DNA of 64,000 bases, from contig JBCCGL010000007.1 of NCBI GenBank assembly GCA_039029275.1, positions 124,001 through 188,000 of the forward strand, in the 5' to 3' direction. The stretch comes from JBCCGL01 sp039029275. Its GTDB lineage: Bacteria > Pseudomonadota > Gammaproteobacteria > JBCCGL01. Position 1 is the first letter of the stretch, and each line of letters begins with the position of its first letter. The notes beneath the pieces are model-generated. The model ran no database searches. It saw nothing but the letters and a program-made list of their open reading frames with translations, and was not told the origin of the DNA. Position numbers and translations under genes: made by a program. Of the stretch, positions 9,401-17,503 are shown in pieces.

Positions 9401-11444
9401 CATCAATTGCAAATTCGGATTGCAAACCTTCAACGTTAAAACCTGAGATCGATGAAACCTGATATGAAAGTGGCGCCGCTTCGTTATTATGGCGATGAAC
9501 GTAAGAGCTCTCTGTCGCGTTTACATTACTTAAGAAAGCGTACGAACCGTTTAGATCTTTTGACGCATAGACGTTATACGCAATGACGGTCGCGCTTTCA
9601 GCAGGAGGCCAATCGATAGTAGATTCGTTTATTCCCCCGATCACTTCGATTTCTGTCACTGGTGCGGGAATTTGCTTAAAGTGATAAGTGTTGAGCTGTT
9701 GATTGCCCTTGCCGAACACACTCACCCAGGGCCGAGGAGTTAATGAAACTGCCATCGCATTAGGTTCATACAATTCAGGTCCGGTATCGCCAGCCGCGCC
9801 AAATTCAAAAATCAACTCCTGATCTTGAAAAATCAGGATGCTTGCGGCGTTGTTGCCTGAATTTGCGAGCACATACAAGCGATTATCCGCGTCCATGGCC
9901 AGATCGAAAAATTTGTTAAATGTCTTTTGTGCTGCGTTTTCGATTTCGTACTTTTTTAAACCTTCGGCTGAAAACACTTTGATAGATTTGGTTCCGTCAT
10001 CGGCAACAAAAATATTGCCTCGGCTGTCGCTTGCAACGCCAACAGGCTCGTCGAAATATGTCAGGCCATCGTCGCTTTGGTAAATGGCTCCGAGAGCGAC
10101 GCCCTGACGACTAAAAATTTGAATTCTCGAATTACCCGTGTCAGCTACATAGAGTCGATCGTTGGCAAAAGCGAGATCTTGCGGATCATTGAACTCGCCC
10201 TCTTGCTTTCCGCGTTGCCCTACACTGAACAGCTCTTGACCGTTCGCGTCGTAACCCTTGAGGGTAAGGTCATCATCGAGTAAAAAATATCCGTCGTCCG
10301 TATTTGCGAAAGCCAGTGGTTCGTCGATCACTGAACTGAATGTTATCTCGCTTGCGTCACCGACTAATCTTGGTGCTTTGTCTTCGTTCAGGCATGCAAC
10401 CCGCTCCTCGTCAACCCGATAAGCCATCTCACAATCTTTTGGTGTGAGCGATGAGACTGCTACGCTGCTCAGCAGGGGCGGATTTGCAAGATCAGCACCT
10501 TCCGTGATGATCTTATAGATTTCAATTTTTTTATCGCCACTATCGGCAACCGCCAATCGGTAATTGGGAAGTGCGAGTAACGCGGACAATTTATCGAAGC
10601 GCCCCGGTCCGCTACCCTTGCTGCCAAAAACACTGACAAGTTTTGATTCTTCCCAATCGACGATAAATATTTTACCGGCTGTTCCATCACCAAGATAAAG
10701 CGTTCCGCGGGCATCGACGGCCATTGCCCTCAATCCAACCTTGCCCCCTAATAACGACTGAAGATCATCATTCGAAAAACGTTTAATGAGTTCGCCATTA
10801 TGTGAGAAAACCGACACCTTACTCTTTGGCTGTTGTTCAAGCACATAAACTCTTTCTAACTTGTCGACGGTCACAACGACGGGATTGGTCAAAGCGTTTT
10901 TGGTATCCGATGTTTGTCCGAAGGCATGAAGAAAGACTCCATCGCTGCTGTAGACTGAAATTCGTTTGTTTCCAGAATCGGCGACGTAGAGTCTGCCCGA
11001 TGGACCAGTTGCGATAACACGTGGGTTTTCAAATGCGCCCTCCTTCGTACCCTGCGTGCCGATGCGATATAAGGGTTGAGAATCAGCGTCAAATACAGCG
11101 ATTCGTGAATCGCTCATATTGGCCAATGCGAAACGCCCATCCGGCCAACTCGCGATACCGCTGATTCGGGCGCTGTCGAATACGTTGTCTCCATCGCTGT
11201 AAGAAGTCGTCGACAGTGCTTTACCATCGAGAACACTGGAGACTCCTAGACCGCTATCTGCCGTAGCCAGGCGACCACCTGCCAACAATGCGAGATCGGC
11301 GATATACCCGATTTGATTGTCGTCTTTTGCTGGTTGGACGGTAGTTTCAAGTAGAAGCTGGTCGCTTCCATGTGCGCCCAGCGTGAAAATGCTGAGTAAC
11401 AAACCAAGCACATGCGACCTGTGAAGCATAAGATAGCGTGTCAA
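6462..11444 (-). CDS. giant secreted NHL propeller / FN3-like / TPR / transglutaminase-like protein
   Basis: 1660-residue exported protein of unknown function. In order: signal peptide (MLHRSHVLGLLLSIF, ending AHG); NHL-type beta-propeller repeats, roughly residues 35-580, with repeated ADSGNKRISVY and ADTGNSRIQIF blades; an FN3-like segment near 600-675; about twelve TPR units near 680-1160; a beta-rich region near 1180-1315; a transglutaminase/cysteine-peptidase-like core with SGDCDDLS (Cys near 1390), EIPGHMLFML (His near 1416) and WIPIEATM (Glu near 1449), a plausible Cys-His-acid triad; and a C-terminal TPR block near 1520-1655. The TTG start at 11444 is supported by AGGGG six bases upstream; an ATG five codons later lacks a site. 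Its small TPR partner follows directly. It may act at the envelope as a scaffold or processing enzyme. Confidence 0.82.
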   Translation of the reverse strand: MTRYLMLHRSHVLGLLLSIFTLGAHGSDQLLLETTVQPAKDDNQIGYIADLALLAGGRLATADSGLGVSSVLDGKALSTTSYSDGDNVFDSARISGIASWPDGRFALANMSDSRIAVFDADSQPLYRIGTQGTKEGAFENPRVIATGPSGRLYVADSGNKRISVYSSDGVFLHAFGQTSDTKNALTNPVVVTVDKLERVYVLEQQPKSKVSVFSHNGELIKRFSNDDLQSLLGGKVGLRAMAVDARGTLYLGDGTAGKIFIVDWEESKLVSVFGSKGSGPGRFDKLSALLALPNYRLAVADSGDKKIEIYKIITEGADLANPPLLSSVAVSSLTPKDCEMAYRVDEERVACLNEDKAPRLVGDASEITFSSVIDEPLAFANTDDGYFLLDDDLTLKGYDANGQELFSVGQRGKQEGEFNDPQDLAFANDRLYVADTGNSRIQIFSRQGVALGAIYQSDDGLTYFDEPVGVASDSRGNIFVADDGTKSIKVFSAEGLKKYEIENAAQKTFNKFFDLAMDADNRLYVLANSGNNAASILIFQDQELIFEFGAAGDTGPELYEPNAMAVSLTPRPWVSVFGKGNQQLNTYHFKQIPAPVTEIEVIGGINESTIDWPPAESATVIAYNVYASKDLNGSYAFLSNVNATESSYVHRHNNEAAPLSYQVSSISGFNVEGLQSEFAIDDFRQYLNAYEAGDFETALPGFERLSVLNPANGAYKQFYGLSLTASGNHSKAASVYEALAEIEGYETDGTNMQISALSADGKSIEASALIFNAIAEGTATFETLLICGRIGLELDDAITTIDCLEQALEKQPNHLETHVLLARAYLSLNIPEQALAEFDIALSIAPDDASIWYEAGLVYQLLDRQVEATQHFEKTLENDPEFTAARLQLVKTYFATGQIEKVNNLAVKLAAEKDTKAYGQYLLGEVAKRKGDETRAIVAFTRSTRLDQTNTDAWIALADLYFGQDNSEKAYSVLATAEKANPDNIDIARRIGVLNFNKAEYEQAVPYLLRAADIEGFEHAQTHKMLAESYSALENTGDAIKHSVISLKSDESQNELRLLLADLYRKQGKNIKAIDYIRDAIEREPGNDNYHVLLGEVYTESNFYDDALTAIDKAMVLAPTSTKAMIALGKLYNKRRMFDQAISTFEQVNNIEPSDFHQSLLDEAYANHKRANEFASNAPRVLLSDLRFEQIFSATYKQYAEKPLGYVKVENLSGTDYGGLKLSMEVKGYMDFPWNGELDLLEANSVQEVPLYASFNNKILEIDEDTGVQVELSLNYVRDGQQDSVSINQPMTIYGKNAILWGESKMVGSFVTPKDTALHEFIRPAINASKIPNQLVNKQLLTAMTLFEVLSAHGIKYIEDPTSPYSMVEADRVDYVQFARETLSLKSGDCDDLSVLFSASLENLGIETALLEIPGHMLFMLNTGLSADQRDQITSDDELLAIYKGSIWIPIEATMIATSFAEAWTVGAQKYRENIANRTLNIVEMRNAWESFQPVTLSPQKNTLALPDQKILSYSISQENSFLLEKAVARLTKPYDVILDSEPRNTRAKMQIAIYFAKYGLDEKAQETFDQLLILDPSNSAVHNNTGNIHFRNGEYDRALTSYARAEELDGNDPNIKINQSMAFYRMGDLDNARKKFDQALAQDAALSERYASLSKLLTQ

Positions 11445-11664
11445 CTCGATCCCCTGTAGCAGAAAAGTTGTTTTTTAGAGCAGTAATACTACCAGACTAC
11501 ACACTCAACATTAGCTATCGAGGTAAGAAATTCCGCAAACCGATTGGCAATTTTTAACACCCGATTTGGGTATTGTCAGCGGATCGCGCAAATTATCCGC
11601 CAACTTGGGATTGCAAAATCAGCGTTGAATCACTGATCTGCTTCGTTTGGGTGAATTCACAGGG

Positions 11665-12165
11665 CTACAGCGAGCGGCTCATCCGTGATTCAACCAGTTC
11701 GTGACCACGATATAGACAGTAGCGCAGCCATTTGTAGAGAAACCGATTGATTTGAAGTCCTGTCACCAGTTCTCGGGATTTGCGCAGGCAGCGACGTTGT
11801 CCGTGCAGAAAGCCGCTCATAACCTCCGCTGTTTTTGCATCGTGGTAGACGCGAATTGTTAGATCGGGTTGTTTTGGATAAAAAGATCGGTTCTCAAATC
11901 TATAAGTGAGCATCAATGTCGTCGTGTATTTTTCCTGAGACACGATTTGCATGTAAACCGGTAAACACCCAGTGACATCAGAAACGAACTCGTCTTCAGG
12001 CATTGATTTAAGAGTTGGCGCCAGAAGACGTAACAAGATGTAATTTTGCTCGTAAAGATCCATCAGTCTTGCAAATCGAGATTGCTGTTGACCGGGCTTA
12101 GCGACTACTGCTGCGTTTCTCAATGTCTGATTCAAGTTTTTAATCCATGGCCAGTGTAATAACAA
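11665..12165 (-). CDS. DUF1249 family protein (YqiB-like)
   Basis: Cytoplasmic protein of at most 166 residues, homologous to Escherichia coli YqiB (DUF1249), whose function is unknown. The family signature is clear: ARLMDLYEQNY near residue 32, LTIRVYHDAKTAEV near 100 and INRFLYKWLRYCLYRGH near 145, matching the YqiB blocks in the same order and spacing. No ATG lies upstream of the conserved part; TTG 12165 is the far candidate, and TTG 12123 would give a length closer to YqiB, so the N terminus is uncertain. It diverges from infA across about 260 bp. Confidence 0.8.
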   Translation of the reverse strand: MLLHWPWIKNLNQTLRNAAVVAKPGQQQSRFARLMDLYEQNYILLRLLAPTLKSMPEDEFVSDVTGCLPVYMQIVSQEKYTTTLMLTYRFENRSFYPKQPDLTIRVYHDAKTAEVMSGFLHGQRRCLRKSRELVTGLQINRFLYKWLRYCLYRGHELVESRMSRSL

Positions 12166-12352
12166 ACACGGTGTGTTATCAAACGCATCTGCATTCTGTA
12201 ACGATTCAGCCGACCAGCAAACTATGCGCCAATTGAAGTCAACTAAATATCACCACAGCTTTAACTTGTGCGAGTTTTGCCGCAATCATCGCGTTGATGA
12301 GCGGCGCAATTCATCACATACGCTCTAAAATCAGGTTTTAATCAATAAAACA

Positions 12353-12380
12353 TTGCGAAACTTGCGTATTTGTTGATAAT
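12353..12380 (+). promoter_or_regulatory. candidate infA promoter
   Basis: A sigma-70-like pair lies 44 bp before the infA start: TTGCGA (12353-12358) and GATAAT (12375-12380), 16 bp apart, in an AT-rich stretch. Seen by eye only; other pairings nearby are possible. Confidence 0.4.
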
Positions 12381-12423
12381 TGCGGCGGTTTTAAACGTAC
12401 TACCTACCCAACCCGGCAACTGT

Positions 12424-12642
12424 ATGGCGAAAGAAGAACATATCGAAATGGACGGCACGGTTATTGATACCCTGCCCAACACAATGTTTAGAGTCGAGCT
12501 TGAGAACGGTCATGTTGTGACCGCGCACATATCGGGGAAGATGCGAAAGAACTACATACGAATTCTGACGGGCGATAAGGTCACCGTGCAACTAACTCCC
12601 TACGATCTCTCGAAGGGTCGCATCACATATCGAAGCAGGTAG
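12424..12642 (+). CDS. infA: translation initiation factor IF-1
   Basis: Binds the A site of the 30S subunit with IF-2 and IF-3 during initiation. The 72-residue protein is nearly identical to the E. coli protein, with the OB-fold blocks NTMFRVELENGHVV and GKMRKNYIRILTGDKVTV. The start is ATG 12424; the frame is open further upstream but the family always starts MAKE. It stands alone on the + strand beside clpA, facing it with a 27-bp gap, an arrangement close to the infA-clpA neighbourhood of enterobacteria. Confidence 0.98.
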   Translation: MAKEEHIEMDGTVIDTLPNTMFRVELENGHVVTAHISGKMRKNYIRILTGDKVTVQLTPYDLSKGRITYRSR

Positions 12643-12669
12643 CCGGAGTTGTCAGTTATTCTCGAGCGC

Positions 12670-14931
12670 TCAAGTGAGTGCCTTTTCGCTTTCAAAGTCC
12701 AGAATCAATTCACCCGTATGATCGGCACTTATAGAAACCACACCACCCTTCGTTAGCTGTCCGAACAATACTTCGTTCGCAAGCGGCTTCTTGATGTTCT
12801 CCTGAATCAATCGCGCCATCGGTCGGGCTCCCATTTTCTGATCAAACCCGTTTTTAGCCAGCCACTCACGAGCAGAAGCATCAACGCGCAGCGTAACTTT
12901 CTTTTGCTCGAGTTGCGTTTCGAGCTCAATAATGAATTTGTCGACTACGCTCGCAATCGTGCGTTTGTCGAGCGCTTTGAATTGGACGATGGCGTCCAGC
13001 CGATTACGAAATTCCGGGGTAAACATGCGGTTGATTACCTCCATCGCATCGCTCGAGTGATCTTGCTGCGAGAAGCCCATGCTTCGGCGGCTGACCGCTT
13101 CTGCGCCGGCATTTGTGGTCATTACCAAAATAATGTTACGGAAATCAGCTTTGCGCCCATTGTTATCGGTAAGAGATCCATGGTCCATCACCTGAAGTAA
13201 AAGATTAAAAACATCAGGGTGCGCTTTTTCTATTTCATCCAGCAGCAACACCGCATGCGGGTTTTTGCTGATAGCCTCTGTCAGAAGACCACCCTGATCG
13301 TAACCCACGTATCCGGGTGGCGCGCCAATCAGGCGAGACACTGTGTGGCGTTCCATGTACTCCGACATATCGAATCGGATCAACTCAATACCCATCACTT
13401 TTGAGAGTTGACGGGTTACCTCGGTTTTTCCGACCCCAGTTGGGCCGGCAAACAGAAACGAGCCAATCGGGCGTTCTTCATTACCGAGCCCCGAGCGCGC
13501 CATTTTAATCGCTGACGACAGGGTGCCAATGGCTTCATCCTGACCAAAAACGAGCATCTTGAGGTCACGATCCAGCGTACGCAGCTTTTCCACGTCGTTG
13601 GTCGAGAGGTGTTTCGCAGGGATTCGTGCAATCTTGGCTACTATCGATTCAATGTCCGTTACTCCAATCGTTTTTTTCCGTTGCGAGGGTGCCTGCAGCT
13701 GTCGATTCGCGCCGGCCTCGTCAATCACGTCGATCGCCTTGTCGGGCAAGAAGCGGTCATTAACGTATCGGTCAGATAACTCGACTGCAGACTTCAATGC
13801 TCCGCTGGTGTACTTAACGTCATGGAACGTCTCAAAGTGTTCGCGCAAGCCCTTCAATATTTTGACTGCTTCGTCGACGGTGGGTTCGCTTACGTCGATC
13901 TTCTGGAACCGCCGCGCCAGAGCGCGATCTTTTTCGAAAATACCTCGGTATTCTTGGTACGTGGTCGAGCCGATGCACTTCAACTCGCCCGAGGCCAATG
14001 TTGGTTTGATAATATTGGATGCATCCATAACACCGCCAGAAGCCGCACCAGCACCGATAATTGTGTGGATTTCATCGATAAATAAAATCGCGCCTTCCTG
14101 CTTTTTCAACTGGGCAAGAACACCCTTCAGGCGCTTTTCAAAATCACCGCGATATTTAGTGCCCGCAACCATCGCACCGAGGTCCAAACCGTAGATCGTT
14201 GCATTCGAGAGAACATCGGGGACCTCGCCATCCACGATTCGGCGTGCAAGTCCCTCCGCTATGGCTGTTTTTCCAACACCCGCTTCGCCCACCAGTAAGG
14301 GGTTATTTTTGCGGCGTCGGCAAATAATCTGTATTGCGCGCTCAACCTCTTGATCACGTCCAATCAGCGGATCGATCTTGCCCTCGACCGCCTTTGCATT
14401 CAGGTCTTCGGCAAATTTTGCCAGCGGACGATTTTCAGAGTCCGGTTCCTCGGACATTTCCTCCGGGATTTCGTCCGTTTCTTCTTCGCCCTCGTCGGGC
14501 ACTTTTGAAATTCCGTGGGAGATGTAATTGACCACATCCAGCCGCGAGATGTCCTGTTTGTTCATCAGGTACACGCTGTGTGAGTCCTGCTCACCAAATA
14601 TCGCAACCAACACGTTCGCACCATTCACTTCTTTATTGCCGGATGATTGAACGTGAAAAACAGCGCGCTGGAGAACCCGTTGAAACCCGAGCGTGGGCTG
14701 TGTTTCGCGCTCCTCATCGTCGTCTAGAAGCGGTGTATTCTGAAAAATAAATTCCGTGAGTTCAGATTTGAGGTGTTCGGTATCGCCGCCACAGGCGCGC
14801 AGCACCGCGCAGGCGCTGGGATTATCCAGCAATGCCAACATCAGATGCTCGATGGTCATGAATTCAAAATGGTTTTCGCGTGCCATCTTGAACGCCATAT
14901 TGAGGCTGAATTCCAACTCTTTACTAAGCAT
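12670..14931 (-). CDS. clpA: ATP-dependent Clp protease ATPase subunit ClpA
   Basis: AAA+ unfoldase that feeds substrates, including N-degron proteins delivered by ClpS, to the ClpP protease. The 753-residue protein has the double Clp N domain (ELEFSLNMAFKMARENHFEF at the start), an acidic linker near 145-170, AAA module 1 with GEAGVGKTA near 215, AAA module 2 with GPTGVGKTE near 495 and LLLDEIEKAHPDVFNLLLQV, and the C-terminal D2-small domain. Length matches E. coli ClpA (758). The IGF-like loop region for ClpP docking should lie in module 2 and was not checked in detail. It starts 9 bp after the clpS stop, so the two are one operon. Confidence 0.97.
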   Translation of the reverse strand: MLSKELEFSLNMAFKMARENHFEFMTIEHLMLALLDNPSACAVLRACGGDTEHLKSELTEFIFQNTPLLDDDEERETQPTLGFQRVLQRAVFHVQSSGNKEVNGANVLVAIFGEQDSHSVYLMNKQDISRLDVVNYISHGISKVPDEGEEETDEIPEEMSEEPDSENRPLAKFAEDLNAKAVEGKIDPLIGRDQEVERAIQIICRRRKNNPLLVGEAGVGKTAIAEGLARRIVDGEVPDVLSNATIYGLDLGAMVAGTKYRGDFEKRLKGVLAQLKKQEGAILFIDEIHTIIGAGAASGGVMDASNIIKPTLASGELKCIGSTTYQEYRGIFEKDRALARRFQKIDVSEPTVDEAVKILKGLREHFETFHDVKYTSGALKSAVELSDRYVNDRFLPDKAIDVIDEAGANRQLQAPSQRKKTIGVTDIESIVAKIARIPAKHLSTNDVEKLRTLDRDLKMLVFGQDEAIGTLSSAIKMARSGLGNEERPIGSFLFAGPTGVGKTEVTRQLSKVMGIELIRFDMSEYMERHTVSRLIGAPPGYVGYDQGGLLTEAISKNPHAVLLLDEIEKAHPDVFNLLLQVMDHGSLTDNNGRKADFRNIILVMTTNAGAEAVSRRSMGFSQQDHSSDAMEVINRMFTPEFRNRLDAIVQFKALDKRTIASVVDKFIIELETQLEQKKVTLRVDASAREWLAKNGFDQKMGARPMARLIQENIKKPLANEVLFGQLTKGGVVSISADHTGELILDFESEKALT

Positions 14932-14940
14932 GATTGCGTA

Positions 14941-15261
14941 TCACTCTTCTTCCATCTCACACAAAAGCGGATGCTGGTTATCACGAGAGAGTTTATTTAC
15001 CTGTGCCACTTTCGTTTCGGCTATGTCCTTGGTGAAAACTCCGCATACACCCTTCCCGCGTGTGTGGACATGTAACATTATCTGCGTTGCCTTCTCGCGG
15101 TCGATGCGGAAGATGCTTTCCAACACCTGAACTACAAACTCCATAGGCGTATAGTCGTCATTTATCAGGACAACCTTAAACATTGGTGGCTTTTTTAACT
15201 TAGGCTTGGCCGTTTCGGTCGCTAACCCTACCCCTGAAGTATGCTCCTCTTGGTTACTCAA
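14941..15261 (-). CDS. clpS: ATP-dependent Clp protease adaptor ClpS
   Basis: Adaptor that binds N-end-rule substrates and hands them to ClpA. The 106-residue protein has the usual flexible N-terminal tail and then the core PPMFKVVLINDDYTPMEFVV, with the Asn-Asp-Asp pocket for the primary residue, HVHTRGKGVCGVF and the C-terminal TKVAQVNKLSRDNQHPL helix region. Located directly upstream of clpA. The start ATG is followed within 30 codons by the conserved core, as in other ClpS proteins. Confidence 0.97.
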   Translation of the reverse strand: MSNQEEHTSGVGLATETAKPKLKKPPMFKVVLINDDYTPMEFVVQVLESIFRIDREKATQIMLHVHTRGKGVCGVFTKDIAETKVAQVNKLSRDNQHPLLCEMEEE

Positions 15262-15920
15262 TTTTCTATAAGCCTTTGTTTTATAGAGTAAATACGTAAC
15301 TTTCTGTCGATTGGTTCAATAACTTTACCGTCAGAATCTATTCTAGCGCAATTCAGTTCAGGACAAACGTTTCTAACTGCTGGATCACTGACGGATTGTA
15401 AGCGCATTTCCAGCTTGAACAATTGCTAAACGGGCAGGTCTTGCAGGGGATATAAGAACCGCAAATAAAAATTCAAGGGTGCGCGATTCTTGACTTAGCC
15501 TTGTGCGGCAAGCGCTAACGATTGCGCGCAAAGGCGGGTACCAGTTAGACGATCTTAAGGTGCCGACGCGACCTTGCACCGGCTTAATCGATAAGTGGGG
15601 TTCATGAGGACAGTAGCCATCAGCGGCTAATCGAACGCAATCGCTCCATTGACGCTATCGGTGCAATCCAAACCACGATTGCAGAGACGACATCTGCGTT
15701 CGTCGTTGCCGCCGGAAAAATAGTTTGCGGCGGGATGCTGGCTTCCAGCAGATTTTGAATCAGACGCATATCTGGCTGAATGATTGTCTCAACGATCAGC
15801 AGGTGCATTTTATTGCGCTGATCGCTGACGTGCGGCAGACAGGCGAAGTATCCCAGGGAGAAAGGGAGTGGATCAGAAGTAATATCCGCAAGTGTGTCTT
15901 TCACTGGCCCGTCGCTTCGG
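15262..15920 (-). other. 659-bp stretch without a recognisable gene
   Basis: Between the clpS start and the stop of the six-TM ABC membrane gene. The first 60 bases are AT-rich and probably hold the clpS promoter (a TATAAA element reading leftwards near 15285). The rest has only short open frames on both strands (94 codons leftwards at 15620-15904, 68 codons rightwards at 15725-15931) that overlap each other, lack clear ribosome sites and resemble nothing I know. No tRNA-like fold or terminator hairpin was found. It may be a gene remnant. Confidence 0.4.
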
Positions 15921-16814
15921 TTAAGTATTGATTCTGTTTGTGATTTCCTTTAATCGAATGACTTGTTGCACGTAGAGTGGCAAAGTGGCGGCTTTTTCTA
16001 TGAAGCTAAAAACATACATCAGCAGAGCAACAAGCAATCCATGATCAACGGTGCCGTGTTTGATGGCAGTAATCGGTGTGTAGACAAACAGTGCGATGAT
16101 CCCTAGCCATAAAACAAAATAGGTGCCAGTCTCGAGGTCGCTGAGTTTTATATTCCATTGCATCAAGCGCTCAAAGTGGCTACGAACATGGCTGATGTTC
16201 AACTGCTTAATCATTTCCACCTGTTTTTCCAACTCGGTGTTGTAACCGGCGTTAAGCCTGTAATTTAGCGATCCAACGGTTGAATAGACAATCACGATCA
16301 GGAGAAGTAAAGCTAAGCAGGCAAAAAATACGTCCACATTAAGCGTGCTAACAATGATGAGCACACCCACCACTCCAATGACGACTGTGATGACCTCGGG
16401 TAGCGCGTTTTCAAAAAATTCAACCAACTCTGTAAGGAGGCTTGAACGTGCCGCAATCGTTGATACGGACTGACTTTTATCTTTTTCCTTTGCCACCATC
16501 TCCGGCGCAATAACCTGGTAAATATGCGCGTAGATTCGAGTGTCGTAGAATCGACGAGCGCTGCCGATTAGTAGCGAAAGCGAGCCTAATCCCACTAATA
16601 AATAAATGCCATTGAAAGATTCGTAAAGTAAGTCGCTGATAGCCCAGCCGATAAACAGCGGATAGAGTAAATCCAGAAGCGTTTCAACGACGACCAGCGA
16701 AACGGTAAACGAAATTCGCCATCTAAAGCGCCTGAAAACGGCAGTCAATGTTAGAGCACCTGCGCCTGGTTTGCTGTCTGTTGATGGCGCGATATTGGTG
16801 GTTGACTTCGTCAT
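15921..16814 (-). CDS. ABC transporter six-transmembrane domain protein without ATPase
   Basis: Integral membrane protein of 297 residues built of one ABC-exporter type transmembrane domain (ABC_membrane_3-like). Hydrophobic segments fall near residues 30-50, 60-85, 140-160, 165-190, 230-255 and 262-285. There is no Walker A, signature or Walker B motif in it or beside it, so it cannot power transport alone. The frame is open to 16886, but ATG 16814 lies 19 bp after the TetR stop and gives a normal N terminus. It forms an operon with the TetR gene, divergent from an RND pump, so it is probably controlled by the same effector. Its own function is unknown; other family members are also annotated only by domain. 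Confidence 0.72.
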   Translation of the reverse strand: MTKSTTNIAPSTDSKPGAGALTLTAVFRRFRWRISFTVSLVVVETLLDLLYPLFIGWAISDLLYESFNGIYLLVGLGSLSLLIGSARRFYDTRIYAHIYQVIAPEMVAKEKDKSQSVSTIAARSSLLTELVEFFENALPEVITVVIGVVGVLIIVSTLNVDVFFACLALLLLIVIVYSTVGSLNYRLNAGYNTELEKQVEMIKQLNISHVRSHFERLMQWNIKLSDLETGTYFVLWLGIIALFVYTPITAIKHGTVDHGLLVALLMYVFSFIEKAATLPLYVQQVIRLKEITNRINT

Positions 16815-16833
16815 TTCAGCAACGCTTCTGGTG

Positions 16834-17397
16834 TCATCGGGAAACACCGTTGCAAAACGTTTGAAAGGCCAGATCGGCGAGCGCATCGTGATCGATAGGT
16901 TTATTCCTGTTTAACCAGGCGATATACATTAACGCTTCGATCAGGTTTACCACCCACACAGTCGGTACATCATTTGACAGGCTGCCTTCGACCTTCGCGG
17001 ACTCGACCAACTCGACAATATCGTTGGCTTGCCTTTCATATATGGCAACAATTTCAGGGTCACCCTCTTCGCGTTCGCTGAGTTTCATCAGAAACTCCAT
17101 TTCCGCAGACAAAGGAAATATGGCTTTAAACATCAGCTCGATGGCGTGTAAAGCCGAATCCGCGTCGCGTTCCAGATGTTCCGTAGCCTTGTCGAAGGCA
17201 CCTAAACAATGTATGGCAATGGCTTTGATTAGCTGTTCTTTAGTGTCGTAGAGACGGTACAAAGTCGTACGCCCGACTCCAGCTTCGCGGGCGATGTCGC
17301 TAAGCGAGGCCTCGCTGTTTTTGCTCAGTAGTGACATACCGGCGCGGATTAGCGCGGTTTGAGATTTCTGTATGCGGGCATCTATTTGGTGTGACAT
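16834..17397 (-). CDS. TetR/AcrR family transcriptional regulator
   Basis: 187-residue one-component repressor. The N-terminal helix-turn-helix is clear, near residues 10-56, with ALIRAGMSLLS then SLSDIAREAGVGRTTLYRLY and the KEQLIKAI helix. The C-terminal ligand domain is typical in length and has no named subfamily. It diverges from the adaptor/pump pair; a long inverted repeat lies between them and overlaps both likely promoters, so it probably represses both its own operon and the efflux genes until a ligand binds. Ligand unknown. Confidence 0.88.
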   Translation of the reverse strand: MSHQIDARIQKSQTALIRAGMSLLSKNSEASLSDIAREAGVGRTTLYRLYDTKEQLIKAIAIHCLGAFDKATEHLERDADSALHAIELMFKAIFPLSAEMEFLMKLSEREEGDPEIVAIYERQANDIVELVESAKVEGSLSNDVPTVWVVNLIEALMYIAWLNRNKPIDHDALADLAFQTFCNGVSR

Positions 17398-17415
17398 CGG
17401 AGGTTACCAAAGATA

Positions 17416-17468
17416 TGGAACACACTTGTACTATAATTCATTTTGATATATGGTACAAGTATGTTCCA
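17416..17468. promoter_or_regulatory. TetR operator dyad with face-to-face promoters
   Basis: Two 20-bp arms (17416-17435 and 17449-17468) are inverted repeats matching at 18 of 20 positions, separated by 13 bp. Each arm contains TTGTAC, which serves as a -35 for the promoter on its own strand: rightwards TTGTAC-17 bp-TATGGT, leftwards TTGTAC-17 bp-TATAGT. The -10 elements lie in the opposite arm, so binding to the dyad would block both directions. The layout is seen in the sequence; binding by the neighbouring TetR protein is inference. Confidence 0.72.
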
Positions 17469-17503
17469 TAAATTGCTGGATTGAAGCCTTGTTAGGTAAA
17501 TCG

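Noticed and set aside
13559..14194. 211-codon frame antisense to clpA
   Set aside because: It mirrors the highly conserved ClpA coding frame and shows low-complexity Ser/Arg composition typical of a shadow.
15620..15931. Two opposing open frames of 94 and 68 codons in the clpS-ABC gap
   Set aside because: They overlap each other, lack clear ribosome sites and resemble no protein that I recognise; treated as non-coding or remnant sequence.
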